Positions 41,027 to 47,725 of a stretch of 64,000 nucleotides of DNA are shown piece after piece; the stretch's first letter is position 1; every line of letters begins with the position of its first letter. The DNA is taken from assembly GCA_965229335.1 (NCBI GenBank), contig OZ245874.1, forward strand, positions 3,038,001-3,102,000. Reading direction: 5' to 3'. The position numbers and the translations under genes were made by a program. Source of the stretch: JAFKFH01 sp017307375. GTDB taxonomy: Bacteria > Pseudomonadota > Alphaproteobacteria > Ferrovibrionales > Ferrovibrionaceae. Below the pieces are notes generated by a model, which did not search any database, had not been told where the DNA came from, and worked only from the letters and a program-made list of their open reading frames with translations.

Positions 41027-41670
41027 CAGGGGGCTGGGCTGATCAGAAGGCCGGTCTCGGCCGAGGCCATATCGGCGATGGTCACACGGTCGTCAACATC
41101 GACCGTTACCTTGCCCTCGGCAATCCACCGCAGCGCCATGGGATAGATCCGATGCTCGGCCGCCAGCACCCTGGCAGCCAGCGCGGCTTTGTCGTCCGTA
41201 GCCAGTACCGGTACTGCCGCTTGAATGATTATGGGACCCGTATCCATGTCCGCACGCACGAAATGGACCGTGCAGCCCGCAATGCGCACCCCCGAGGCGA
41301 TCGCCTGTTCATGGGCGTTGGCGCCCTTGAAGGCCGGCAGCAGCGAAGGGTGGATGTTGATCAGCCGGTCGCCCCAGCCGGCAACGAAGCCCGGCGTCAA
41401 CAGGCGCATGAAGCCGGCGAGACAGACCAGGTCGACCCGCGCGCGGACCAAGGCCTGATCGAGGTCGCTTTCGAAATCTTCCCGGCTGCGTCCTTGCGAC
41501 GGGATCGCCGCTGTCGGAATTCCCGCGGCGGTGGCATGGGCAAGGCCCTCCGCCTGGGGGCGGTTCGAGGCGACCAGGACGATTTCGGCGGGAAAGCCCG
41601 GCGTCTTCGTCGCCTCGATCAGGGAAATCAGATTGGTGCCGCGGCCCGAAATCAGGACCGCAACCCTCAT
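41026..41670 (-). CDS. purN: Phosphoribosylglycinamide formyltransferase PurN
   Basis: A 214-residue enzyme of purine synthesis that formylates GAR using 10-formyl-tetrahydrofolate. Motifs are VLISGRGTNLISLIEA (phosphate binding), VLVASNRPQAEGL, LAGFMRLLTPGFV, NIHPSLLPAFKGANAHEQAI (catalytic Asn and His) and HFVRADMDTGPIIIQAAVPV (catalytic Asp). The start overlaps the purM stop by ATGA, the usual purMN arrangement. ATG 41670 gives the normal length; a longer frame would read into purM. Confidence 0.97.
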   Translation of the reverse strand: MRVAVLISGRGTNLISLIEATKTPGFPAEIVLVASNRPQAEGLAHATAAGIPTAAIPSQGRSREDFESDLDQALVRARVDLVCLAGFMRLLTPGFVAGWGDRLINIHPSLLPAFKGANAHEQAIASGVRIAGCTVHFVRADMDTGPIIIQAAVPVLATDDKAALAARVLAAEHRIYPMALRWIAEGKVTVDVDDRVTIADMASAETGLLISPAP

Positions 41671-42740
41671 GCCTGCCACTGCTTGTCCCAGTCGTTGAGA
41701 CGCGTCTCGGCCGGTGCGCCCGGCTTGCCGGCGGCAATACGGCCGACCAGATAGGCGGTCTCGCCGGCATCGCGCAGCGCCGACAATGCCTTCTGGGCGT
41801 CGCCTGCCGCGACCACGGCAATCAGGCCCAGGCTGCAATTGAAGGTTCGCGCCATCTCGGCCGGGGCCACCCCGCCGTTCCGCTGCAGCCACTTGAACAC
41901 CGGCAGCATCGGCCACGAGCCGCCGTCCAGTTCGGCCACCACCCCATCGGGCAGCACCCGCGGGATATTTTCGGTCAGGCCACCGCCGGTGATGTGGGAG
42001 AACGCCTTGACCAGGCCGGCGCGATGCAGTGCGACACCCGAACGGACATAGATCCGGGTGGGGGCGAGCAGGGCACGGCCCAGGGTCTCGCCGGGGGCGA
42101 ATTCGGCCGGGTTGCCGTAATCGTGTTCGCCATCGGCAATGATCTTGCGGACCAGCGAGAAGCCGTTCGAATGCACGCCCGAGGAGGCGAGCCCGATGAT
42201 CACGTCGCCTGGCACGACGTCGCCCTTGGGCAGCAGATTGCCGCGTTCGGCCGCGCCGACGACGAAGCCGGCGACGTCATAGTCGCCGCGGGCATACATG
42301 CCGGGCATCTCGGCGGTTTCGCCGCCGATCAGCGCGCAACCGGCTTCCTGGCAGCCGCGGGCGATCCCCTCGACCACTGCGCGGGCCTGCGGCACGTCGA
42401 GCCGGCCGGTCGCGAAATAATCGAGGAAGAACAAGGGTTCGGCGCCCTGGACGACGATGTCGTTGACGCACATCGCGACGAGGTCGATGCCGATGGTGTC
42501 GTGCTTGCCGACCTCGGTCGCGACCTTCAGCTTGGTGCCGACGCCGTCGGTCGAGGCGACCAGGATCGGATCGCTGAAGCCCGCAGCCTTGAGGTCGAAC
42601 AACGCGCCGAAACCGCCCAGGCTGGCATCGGCACCGGGCCGGCGGGTCGCGTGGGCGAGCGGCTTGATCGCCTGAACCAGCGCATTGCCTGCATCGATAT
42701 CGACGCCGGCATCGCGATAGGATGTCGAGTTCGTGGAGAT
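41667..42740 (-). CDS. purM: Phosphoribosylformylglycinamidine cyclo-ligase PurM, non-canonical start
   Basis: The AIR synthetase of purine synthesis. Conserved segments are YRDAGVDIDAGNALVQAIKP at the N terminus, DGVGTKLKVA, DLVAMCVNDIVVQGAEPLFFLDYFA, LIGGETAEMPGMY, IGLASSGVHSNGFSLVR and FSHITGGGLTENIPRVLP. No ATG, GTG or TTG occurs between the in-frame stop (about 42763) and the conserved YRDAGVDIDAGN block. The ATC codon at 42740, five bases after a GCGAGGCG site, is proposed and gives 357 residues (normal about 350). Starting at the first ATG, 42602, would lose 46 conserved residues. An assembly error is possible. Confidence 0.88.
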   Translation of the reverse strand: MSTNSTSYRDAGVDIDAGNALVQAIKPLAHATRRPGADASLGGFGALFDLKAAGFSDPILVASTDGVGTKLKVATEVGKHDTIGIDLVAMCVNDIVVQGAEPLFFLDYFATGRLDVPQARAVVEGIARGCQEAGCALIGGETAEMPGMYARGDYDVAGFVVGAAERGNLLPKGDVVPGDVIIGLASSGVHSNGFSLVRKIIADGEHDYGNPAEFAPGETLGRALLAPTRIYVRSGVALHRAGLVKAFSHITGGGLTENIPRVLPDGVVAELDGGSWPMLPVFKWLQRNGGVAPAEMARTFNCSLGLIAVVAAGDAQKALSALRDAGETAYLVGRIAAGKPGAPAETRLNDWDKQWQA

Positions 42741-42826
42741 GGTCGCCTCGCCAAGTCTTCAAGGGGTCGGGGTTCGGCGCGACACATTAGTGAAATCCGG
42801 CGGGAATGCAACGTCTGGCCGGCCGG

Positions 42827-43102
42827 TCAGGCCAGGACGTCCTGGTATTCCCGGTGGCGGCGCAGCCAGGAGACGGCATAGCTGCAGATCGGGTAGAGCT
42901 TGTAGTGTTCCGCCCGGGCGATGCCGACGATGCCTTCCATCAGCCGGCCGGCGGCGCCGGTACCGCGCAAGGCCGGGGGCGCCTCGACATGGCGGATCTG
43001 CACGATATCGCCCTCGCGATGATAGCTCGCAAATACGGTCTGACCGTCCACGTCCATCTCGAAGCGCCGGCGTTCGGCATTGTCGGTTACGGTAGAAGCC
43101 AT
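42827..43102 (-). CDS. GNAT-fold N-acetyltransferase, short YidJ-like type
   Basis: A 91-residue single-domain acetyltransferase of the small Acetyltransf_CG group. The acetyl-CoA pyrophosphate loop is in VEAPPALRGTGAAGRLMEGI, and the ending LYPICSYAVSWLRRHREYQDVL is the group's signature (P-x-C-S-Y-x2-x2-hydrophobic, then H-E/R-x-Y). The ATG has AGGAGG nine bases upstream. The substrate is unknown. It lies upstream of purM on the same strand with an 86-bp gap. Confidence 0.92.
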   Translation of the reverse strand: MASTVTDNAERRRFEMDVDGQTVFASYHREGDIVQIRHVEAPPALRGTGAAGRLMEGIVGIARAEHYKLYPICSYAVSWLRRHREYQDVLA

Positions 43103-43197
43103 GGCCGGACCTCCTGTCTGGCGGAACCCATCTCGCTGTTAAATCATTGATGCGCGCCAGAGTTTCAATGGGGCGTCGCGGTGCGGTTGCCCAAGGG

Positions 43198-43222
43198 CCC
43201 CGGCATCGCTAACGTGCCGGGG
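43198..43222. repeat. CCCCGGCA/TGCCGGGG hairpin before the DUF2066 gene
   Basis: Perfect eight-base arms separated by nine bases lie 23 bp upstream of the DUF2066 ATG. No T-run follows in either direction. It may be a leader hairpin or a regulator site. Confidence 0.4.
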
Positions 43223-43245
43223 ATCTGGTCCGGGGGAATCTACCG

Positions 43246-44340
43246 ATGCGGCGTTCGCTTCTTGCCATCATCTTCGCGCTGAGCGCAATTCTGCCGGCCG
43301 CGGCGGCCGACGTCTCGCTCTACACCGTGGCGGGCGTGCCGGTCGAAGCCACGGCCGAGAATGCGGCGGCGGCCCGTACGCCGGCGATCGCCTCCGGCGA
43401 GAAGCGTGCTGCCCAGATCATGCTGCGCCGGCTGACCCAGTCGGCCGATTACGGCCGCTTGCCGGCGCTGAGCGATACCGAACTGCAGACCCTGGTGCGC
43501 GGGATCGAGATCAACGACGAACGCATCGGCGGCAACCGGTACAACGCCAAGGTCACCGTCAACTTCAACGCCGCGGCCGTGCGCAACCTGCTGCGCAACG
43601 CCGGCATTCCCTTCACCGAGGCGACGGCGAAGCCGATTCTGGTCGTCCCGGTACTCGACATCGACGGGCGCCGCCTGCTGTGGGAGGATTCAAACCCCTG
43701 GCGCGATGCCTGGGCCCAGCGCGCCAGCGACGGCGCCTTGCAGCCGATCAGCGTGGCGCTCGGCGATGCCCAGGATGCCCAGACATTGGACGCGACCGCC
43801 GCGGCATCGGTCGACGAAGCCAAGCTGCGCGCTCTGGCCAGCCGCTATCAGCTTTCCGACATCGCCGTCGCCGCGGCGTCGATCAAGCGCAACCCGTCGA
43901 ACTGGGTGATGCAGGTCAACGTCACCCGGCTGGGCGGCGGATCGGATGCGACGATGGTGCTGAGCTATAACGGCCAGGGCGACAATTATCAGGCGGTCAT
44001 GGACGAGGCGGCGCGCGATATTGCCGGCCGTCTGGAAGACCGCTGGAAGCAGGCCGCCGCGATGCCCGTCGCGACCGGCGGCTCGAACGATCGGCAGAAG
44101 CTGGCCGCGACGGTCCCGCTGACCGCGATCGGCGACTGGCTGGTCGTTCGCGACCGCCTCGCCCGCGTTTCTGGGCTCAGCCGCGTCGATGTCCATTCGC
44201 TCACCAAGACCGATGCGCAGCTGATCCTGACCTATACCGGCGATCCGCAGCGGCTCGCGCTGATGCTGTCGCAGCGCGACCTGACGCTGGAGCAGGGGCC
44301 GGACGGCTATTGGACGCTGAAGCCCACGGTCAAGCGGTGA
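43246..44340 (+). CDS. DUF2066 exported protein
   Basis: A 364-residue protein with a signal peptide (MRRSLLAIIFALSAILPAAAA). The mature N-terminal half shows DUF2066 features: LYTVAGVPVEATAENAAAARTPAIASGEKRAA, LMLRRLT-type QIMLRRLTQSAD, NDERIGGNRYNAKVTVNFNAAAVRNLLRNAGIPF and ILVVPVLDIDGRRLLWEDSNPWRDAW. Function is unknown. The gene precedes the CDP-alcohol phosphatidyltransferase, AI-2E and hdaA genes in many Rhodospirillales-type genomes, and here the next start codon is one base after its stop, so an operon is clear. Confidence 0.88.
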   Translation: MRRSLLAIIFALSAILPAAAADVSLYTVAGVPVEATAENAAAARTPAIASGEKRAAQIMLRRLTQSADYGRLPALSDTELQTLVRGIEINDERIGGNRYNAKVTVNFNAAAVRNLLRNAGIPFTEATAKPILVVPVLDIDGRRLLWEDSNPWRDAWAQRASDGALQPISVALGDAQDAQTLDATAAASVDEAKLRALASRYQLSDIAVAAASIKRNPSNWVMQVNVTRLGGGSDATMVLSYNGQGDNYQAVMDEAARDIAGRLEDRWKQAAAMPVATGGSNDRQKLAATVPLTAIGDWLVVRDRLARVSGLSRVDVHSLTKTDAQLILTYTGDPQRLALMLSQRDLTLEQGPDGYWTLKPTVKR

Positions 44341-44341
44341 C

Positions 44342-44875
44342 GTGAATCTCCCCAACGCCATAACGCTCCTCCGGCTCCTGCTGGTGCCGGTGACCGTCTG
44401 GCTGATCCTGGCGGGACACTACGTCACGGCGTTCTGGGTCTTCGTGATCGCCGGGATTTCCGACGGCATCGACGGCTTCCTGGCGCGGCATCTGAACCAA
44501 AAGACCGTGCTTGGCGCGATCCTCGACCCGATCGCCGACAAGGCGCTGCTGGTTTCGATCTTCTTCATGCTGGGTCTGAAGGATCACCTGCCGTTGTGGC
44601 TGGTGGTGCTGGTCGTGTTCCGCGACATTCTGATCGTCGGCGGCTACCTGCTCGGCCGGATGCTCGGGGCGGCGCGGGAGGTCAGGCCGCTCTGGGTTTC
44701 GAAGGCCAATACCGCGGCGCAGATCCTGCTGGCCGCGGTGGCGTTGTGGGAATGGACGCAGCCGCGGGTGCTGGGGCCGGTGGTGGACGGACTGATCTGG
44801 CTGACCGCAGTGACGACGACGGTTTCCGGCATCGCTTATATCGTGGTATGGGCCAGGGGGTTGCAGCGGGATTGA
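44342..44875 (+). CDS. CDP-alcohol phosphatidyltransferase (PgsA-like)
   Basis: A 177-residue integral membrane enzyme with about five helices. The catalytic CDP-OH-P motif D-x2-DG-x2-AR-x8-G-x3-D-x3-D is complete in SDGIDGFLARHLNQKTVLGA followed by ILDPIADK. It transfers a phosphatidyl group from CDP-diacylglycerol to an alcohol; size and the LPNAITLLRLLLVP start match phosphatidylglycerophosphate synthase, though cardiolipin-type use is possible. It starts with GTG one base after the DUF2066 stop. Confidence 0.9.
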   Translation: MNLPNAITLLRLLLVPVTVWLILAGHYVTAFWVFVIAGISDGIDGFLARHLNQKTVLGAILDPIADKALLVSIFFMLGLKDHLPLWLVVLVVFRDILIVGGYLLGRMLGAAREVRPLWVSKANTAAQILLAAVALWEWTQPRVLGPVVDGLIWLTAVTTTVSGIAYIVVWARGLQRD

Positions 44876-44886
44876 AAGCGGGAAAC

Positions 44887-45954
44887 ATGGCTGTCGGACG
44901 GCAACTGACGTTCTGGATCCTGGCGTTCCTGGTGTTCCTGCTGTTCGTGTTCCTGCTGAACTCGATCCTGTTGCCCTTCGTCGCAGCGCTCGCCATCGCC
45001 TATTTCCTCGATCCGCTGGCCGATCGCTGCGAAACCTGGGGCATGAGCCGGGCGCTGGCGACGACCACGATCGTTATCGGCTTCTTCCTGCTCGCGCTGG
45101 CCGCGGTGCTGCTGATCGTGCCGGTGCTGGTGGCGCAGATCGACGGCTTCATGGAGCGCTGGCCGCGTTATATCGGGGCCATCCGCAATCTGGTCGAACC
45201 GCTGTTGGCTACCCTGCACAACCGCTTCGGCCTCAATGCGCCGCCGGATTTCCAGAGTTTCGCCCAGCAATACGGCGAAAAGGTGCTGAGCGTGATGGGC
45301 GGCGTGGTCGGCGGGTTGGTCGGCGGGGGCAAGGCCGTCATCAATTTCCTGTCGCTGTTTGCGATCACGCCGGTCGTCGCCTTCTATCTGCTGCGCGACT
45401 GGGACCGTCTCGTCGCCACGGTCGACGGCTGGCTGCCGCGGGCGCACGCCGCGACGATCCGCGAGCAGGTCGCAGCAATCGACGACGCCCTGGCCGGCTG
45501 CGTGCGCGGCCAGGCGATGGTCTGCCTGTCGCTGGCGGTGTTTTACAGCGCGGCGCTGACCCTGGCCGGGCTCGAAGCCGGGCTGCTGATCGGCCTCGTC
45601 ACCGGCCTGCTTGCCTTTATCCCGTTCGTCGGGGCGATGATCGGCTTCCTGTTGTCGGTGGGCGTCGCGCTGGCGCAATGGTGGCCGGACTATCCCCATA
45701 TCGCCGTCGTGCTCGGCATCTTTTTTGTCGGACAGATCCTGGAAGGCTATGTGCTGACCCCCCGGCTGGTCGGCAGCCGCATCGGCCTGCATCCGGTCTG
45801 GGTGATGTTCGCCCTGCTGGCCGGCGGCGCGCTGTTCGGGTTCGTCGGCATGCTGCTGTCGCTGCCGATGTTTGCCGTGGTCGCGGTGCTGGCGCGTTTC
45901 GCGCTGAACCAGTACCTCGCCAGCGCGGTCTACCGCGGCGGGCCGCAGCCGTGA
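44887..45954 (+). CDS. AI-2E family transporter (PerM-like)
   Basis: A 355-residue membrane protein with about eight helices: N-terminal FWILAFLVFLLFVFLLNSIL and FVAALAIAYFLDPLADRCE, a cytoplasmic helical region, FLSLFAITPVVAFYLLRDWDRLV, and the C-terminal LTPRLVGSRIGLHPVWVMFALLAGGALFGFVGMLL signature. Members exchange small molecules or ions; the substrate here is unknown. ATG 44887 follows GCGGGAAAC and begins the first helix. Its last codons overlap hdaA (GTGA). Confidence 0.9.
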   Translation: MAVGRQLTFWILAFLVFLLFVFLLNSILLPFVAALAIAYFLDPLADRCETWGMSRALATTTIVIGFFLLALAAVLLIVPVLVAQIDGFMERWPRYIGAIRNLVEPLLATLHNRFGLNAPPDFQSFAQQYGEKVLSVMGGVVGGLVGGGKAVINFLSLFAITPVVAFYLLRDWDRLVATVDGWLPRAHAATIREQVAAIDDALAGCVRGQAMVCLSLAVFYSAALTLAGLEAGLLIGLVTGLLAFIPFVGAMIGFLLSVGVALAQWWPDYPHIAVVLGIFFVGQILEGYVLTPRLVGSRIGLHPVWVMFALLAGGALFGFVGMLLSLPMFAVVAVLARFALNQYLASAVYRGGPQP

Positions 45955-46619
45955 AGGCGCGCCAGCTACCCTTCGATTTCGGCGAGAGCGTCTCCTTCGA
46001 TCCCGGCGACTTCCTGGTCGCCCCGGCCAATCGCGACGCCGTGGCGCTGCTGCAATCCTGGCCGGACTGGCCGGCCAATCTTCTGGTGCTGCACGGCCCG
46101 CCCGGTGCCGGCAAGAGTCACCTGGCCCGGTTGTGGGAGGAACAGGCCGAAGCCCGGATCCTGGTGGCCGCGGCGTTGCGCGCCGACATGGTGCCGGCGC
46201 TCAGCGCCCAGGCCGTGGTGCTGGAGGATGTCGACGAGGGCGTCGACGAAATCGCGCTGTTTCACCTGATCAATCTCGGCCGCGAGCAGGGGGGCTACCT
46301 GCTGCTCACTGCCCAGTCGGCCCCGTCACGCTGGCGGCTGCGCCTGCCCGACCTGCAGTCGCGGCTGAACGCCGCCCCGTCGGTGGGCTTGTCGCTGCCG
46401 GACGACGCGCTGCTCGGCGCCGTCCTGGTCAAGCTGTTCGCCGACCGGCAATTGCGGGTCGATGCCCCGGTCATCGCCTATCTGCTGGGCCGCATCGACC
46501 GGTCGTTCGTCGAGGCGCGGGCGGTCGTCGCCGCGCTCGACGACGCGGCCCTGGCCGAGCGGCGCGAGATCACCGTCCGCCTGGCCCGGGCGGTGTTGGA
46601 GGGCGGCCAGAACCCATGA
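45951..46619 (+). CDS. hdaA: HdaA, DnaA-related replication inhibitor
   Basis: A 222-residue DnaA-like AAA+ protein without the DNA-binding domain, which with the beta clamp promotes ATP hydrolysis by DnaA (regulatory inactivation of DnaA). The N-terminal QLPFDF is the clamp-binding motif; Walker A is GPPGAGKSHL, Walker B VVLEDVDEG, sensor 1 LLLTAQSAPSRW and the lid RRAL-type IDRSFVEARAVVAALDDAAL. GTG 45951 overlaps the AI-2E stop and puts the clamp motif at residue 5, as in other HdaA. Its position upstream of ppk is conserved in alphaproteobacteria. Confidence 0.93.
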   Translation: MKARQLPFDFGESVSFDPGDFLVAPANRDAVALLQSWPDWPANLLVLHGPPGAGKSHLARLWEEQAEARILVAAALRADMVPALSAQAVVLEDVDEGVDEIALFHLINLGREQGGYLLLTAQSAPSRWRLRLPDLQSRLNAAPSVGLSLPDDALLGAVLVKLFADRQLRVDAPVIAYLLGRIDRSFVEARAVVAALDDAALAERREITVRLARAVLEGGQNP

Positions 46620-46659
46620 TACGGTCGGCGTCCCGACAACCATAAGAATAGGGCCGTCC

Positions 46660-47106
46660 ATGCGTCTTTCCGGTCTGATCGTCTGCGCCCTGACCGTCGC
46701 CTTTCTCGCTCTCCCCGCCCTGGCACAGGCCCAGGACAGTCCGGCCGGACGCTGGTACACCGAAGGACGCAAGAGTCAGATCGAGATCTCGCCCTGCGAC
46801 GGCACCAAGCTTTGCGGCAAGATCATCTGGCTGAACGAGCCGAACGACGAGAGCGGCAAGCCCAAGACCGACGTCAAGAACCCCCTGCCGCCCAATCGGG
46901 ACAAGCCGATCGTCGGGTTGGCGCTGCTGGCCGGTTTCGTCAAGCAGCCTGACGGCACCTGGGCCGAGGGTACGATCTACAACCCCGAGGATGGCGAGAC
47001 CTACAAGTGCATCATGACCCTGGAGGGGCAGGATACCTTGAAGGTCCGCGGCTATGTCGGCATGCCGATGCTGGGCAAGACCCAGGTCTGGACCCGGGTC
47101 AAGTAG
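46660..47106 (+). CDS. DUF2147 exported protein
   Basis: A 148-residue periplasmic protein. The signal is MRLSGLIVCALTVAFLALPA with cleavage after LAQA. The mature part is one DUF2147 lipocalin-like barrel: SPAGRWYTEGRKSQIEISPC, LCGKIIWLNEPND, GLALLAGFVKQPDGTWAEGTIYNPEDGETYKC and LKVRGYVGMPMLGKTQVWTRV. The two Cys pairs of the family are present. The function of the family is unsettled. No strong ribosome site is seen before the ATG. It ends four bases from the convergent sixA gene. Confidence 0.9.
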   Translation: MRLSGLIVCALTVAFLALPALAQAQDSPAGRWYTEGRKSQIEISPCDGTKLCGKIIWLNEPNDESGKPKTDVKNPLPPNRDKPIVGLALLAGFVKQPDGTWAEGTIYNPEDGETYKCIMTLEGQDTLKVRGYVGMPMLGKTQVWTRVK

Positions 47107-47110
47107 GGCG

Positions 47111-47635
47111 TCAATCCTCCAGCTCCGCCGGGATGACATAGGCGGCAAGGCGGGCTGAGCGCGGCTTGAGGTCGCGCCAGCCGCGTGCTTTGGCGAATTC
47201 GAGCGTTGCGAGCGCCCCGGTCGGGAACTTGTCGACCAGTCGGCCCACCAGGGCCGGATCTCCGTCGCCGATAACGAGTTGGGCCAGTTCCTCGAGTCCG
47301 GGATTGTGGCCGACCACCATCAGCCGCTTCAGTTTGGCCGGTTGCTGGGCGACGATGCCGAGGATCGTCTCCGGCTCGGCCAGATAGAGTTCCGGGTCAT
47401 AGACCGCGGGCGGGGCGGTTTCCAGCCGTCTGGCGATTCGCTCGAAGGTTTCGCGGGTCCGCACCGCATCCGAGCACAGCACCAGATCGGGCAGAATTCC
47501 GGCATCCCGCCACAGCCTTGCCAGGCTCTTGCATGCGGCGCGACCTCGACCGTTCAGGGGCCGCTCATGATCGGCCAGGGCATCGTCCGCCCAGCTCGAC
47601 TTGGCGTGGCGCTGCAGATAGAGGATTCTCGACAC
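47111..47635 (-). CDS. SixA-like phosphohistidine phosphatase
   Basis: A 174-residue histidine-phosphatase-superfamily protein. The RHG motif is LQRHAKSSW (nucleophile His10), followed by HERPLNGRG, the second catalytic Arg in SDAVRTRETF and the second His in VVGHNPGLEEL. Size and the KSSW motif match SixA, which dephosphorylates phosphotransferase or phosphorelay histidines. It starts at GTG 47635 with only a weak ribosome site. It is divergent from ppk across a 90-bp region that contains a Pho-box-like repeat. Confidence 0.9.
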   Translation of the reverse strand: MSRILYLQRHAKSSWADDALADHERPLNGRGRAACKSLARLWRDAGILPDLVLCSDAVRTRETFERIARRLETAPPAVYDPELYLAEPETILGIVAQQPAKLKRLMVVGHNPGLEELAQLVIGDGDPALVGRLVDKFPTGALATLEFAKARGWRDLKPRSARLAAYVIPAELED

Positions 47636-47647
47636 GTCCGGTTTCCT

Positions 47648-47669
47648 TTGTCACGCTATCGTCACGATC
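47648..47669 (+). promoter_or_regulatory. Pho-box-like direct repeat upstream of ppk
   Basis: TTGTCAC (47648-47654), GCTA, TCGTCAC (47659-47665) and GATC form two half-sites with an 11-bp period, the layout bound by phosphate-starvation regulator PhoB (CTGTCAT-N4 repeats). A TAGATT hexamer at 47686-47691 could be the -10. It lies 57 bp upstream of the ppk start, a gene often under PhoB control. Confidence 0.55.
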
Positions 47670-47725
47670 AAATGTCTAAGTCCCTTAGATTACACGCGTA
47701 GCATCCGCTTGAGAGGGAGATCTCC

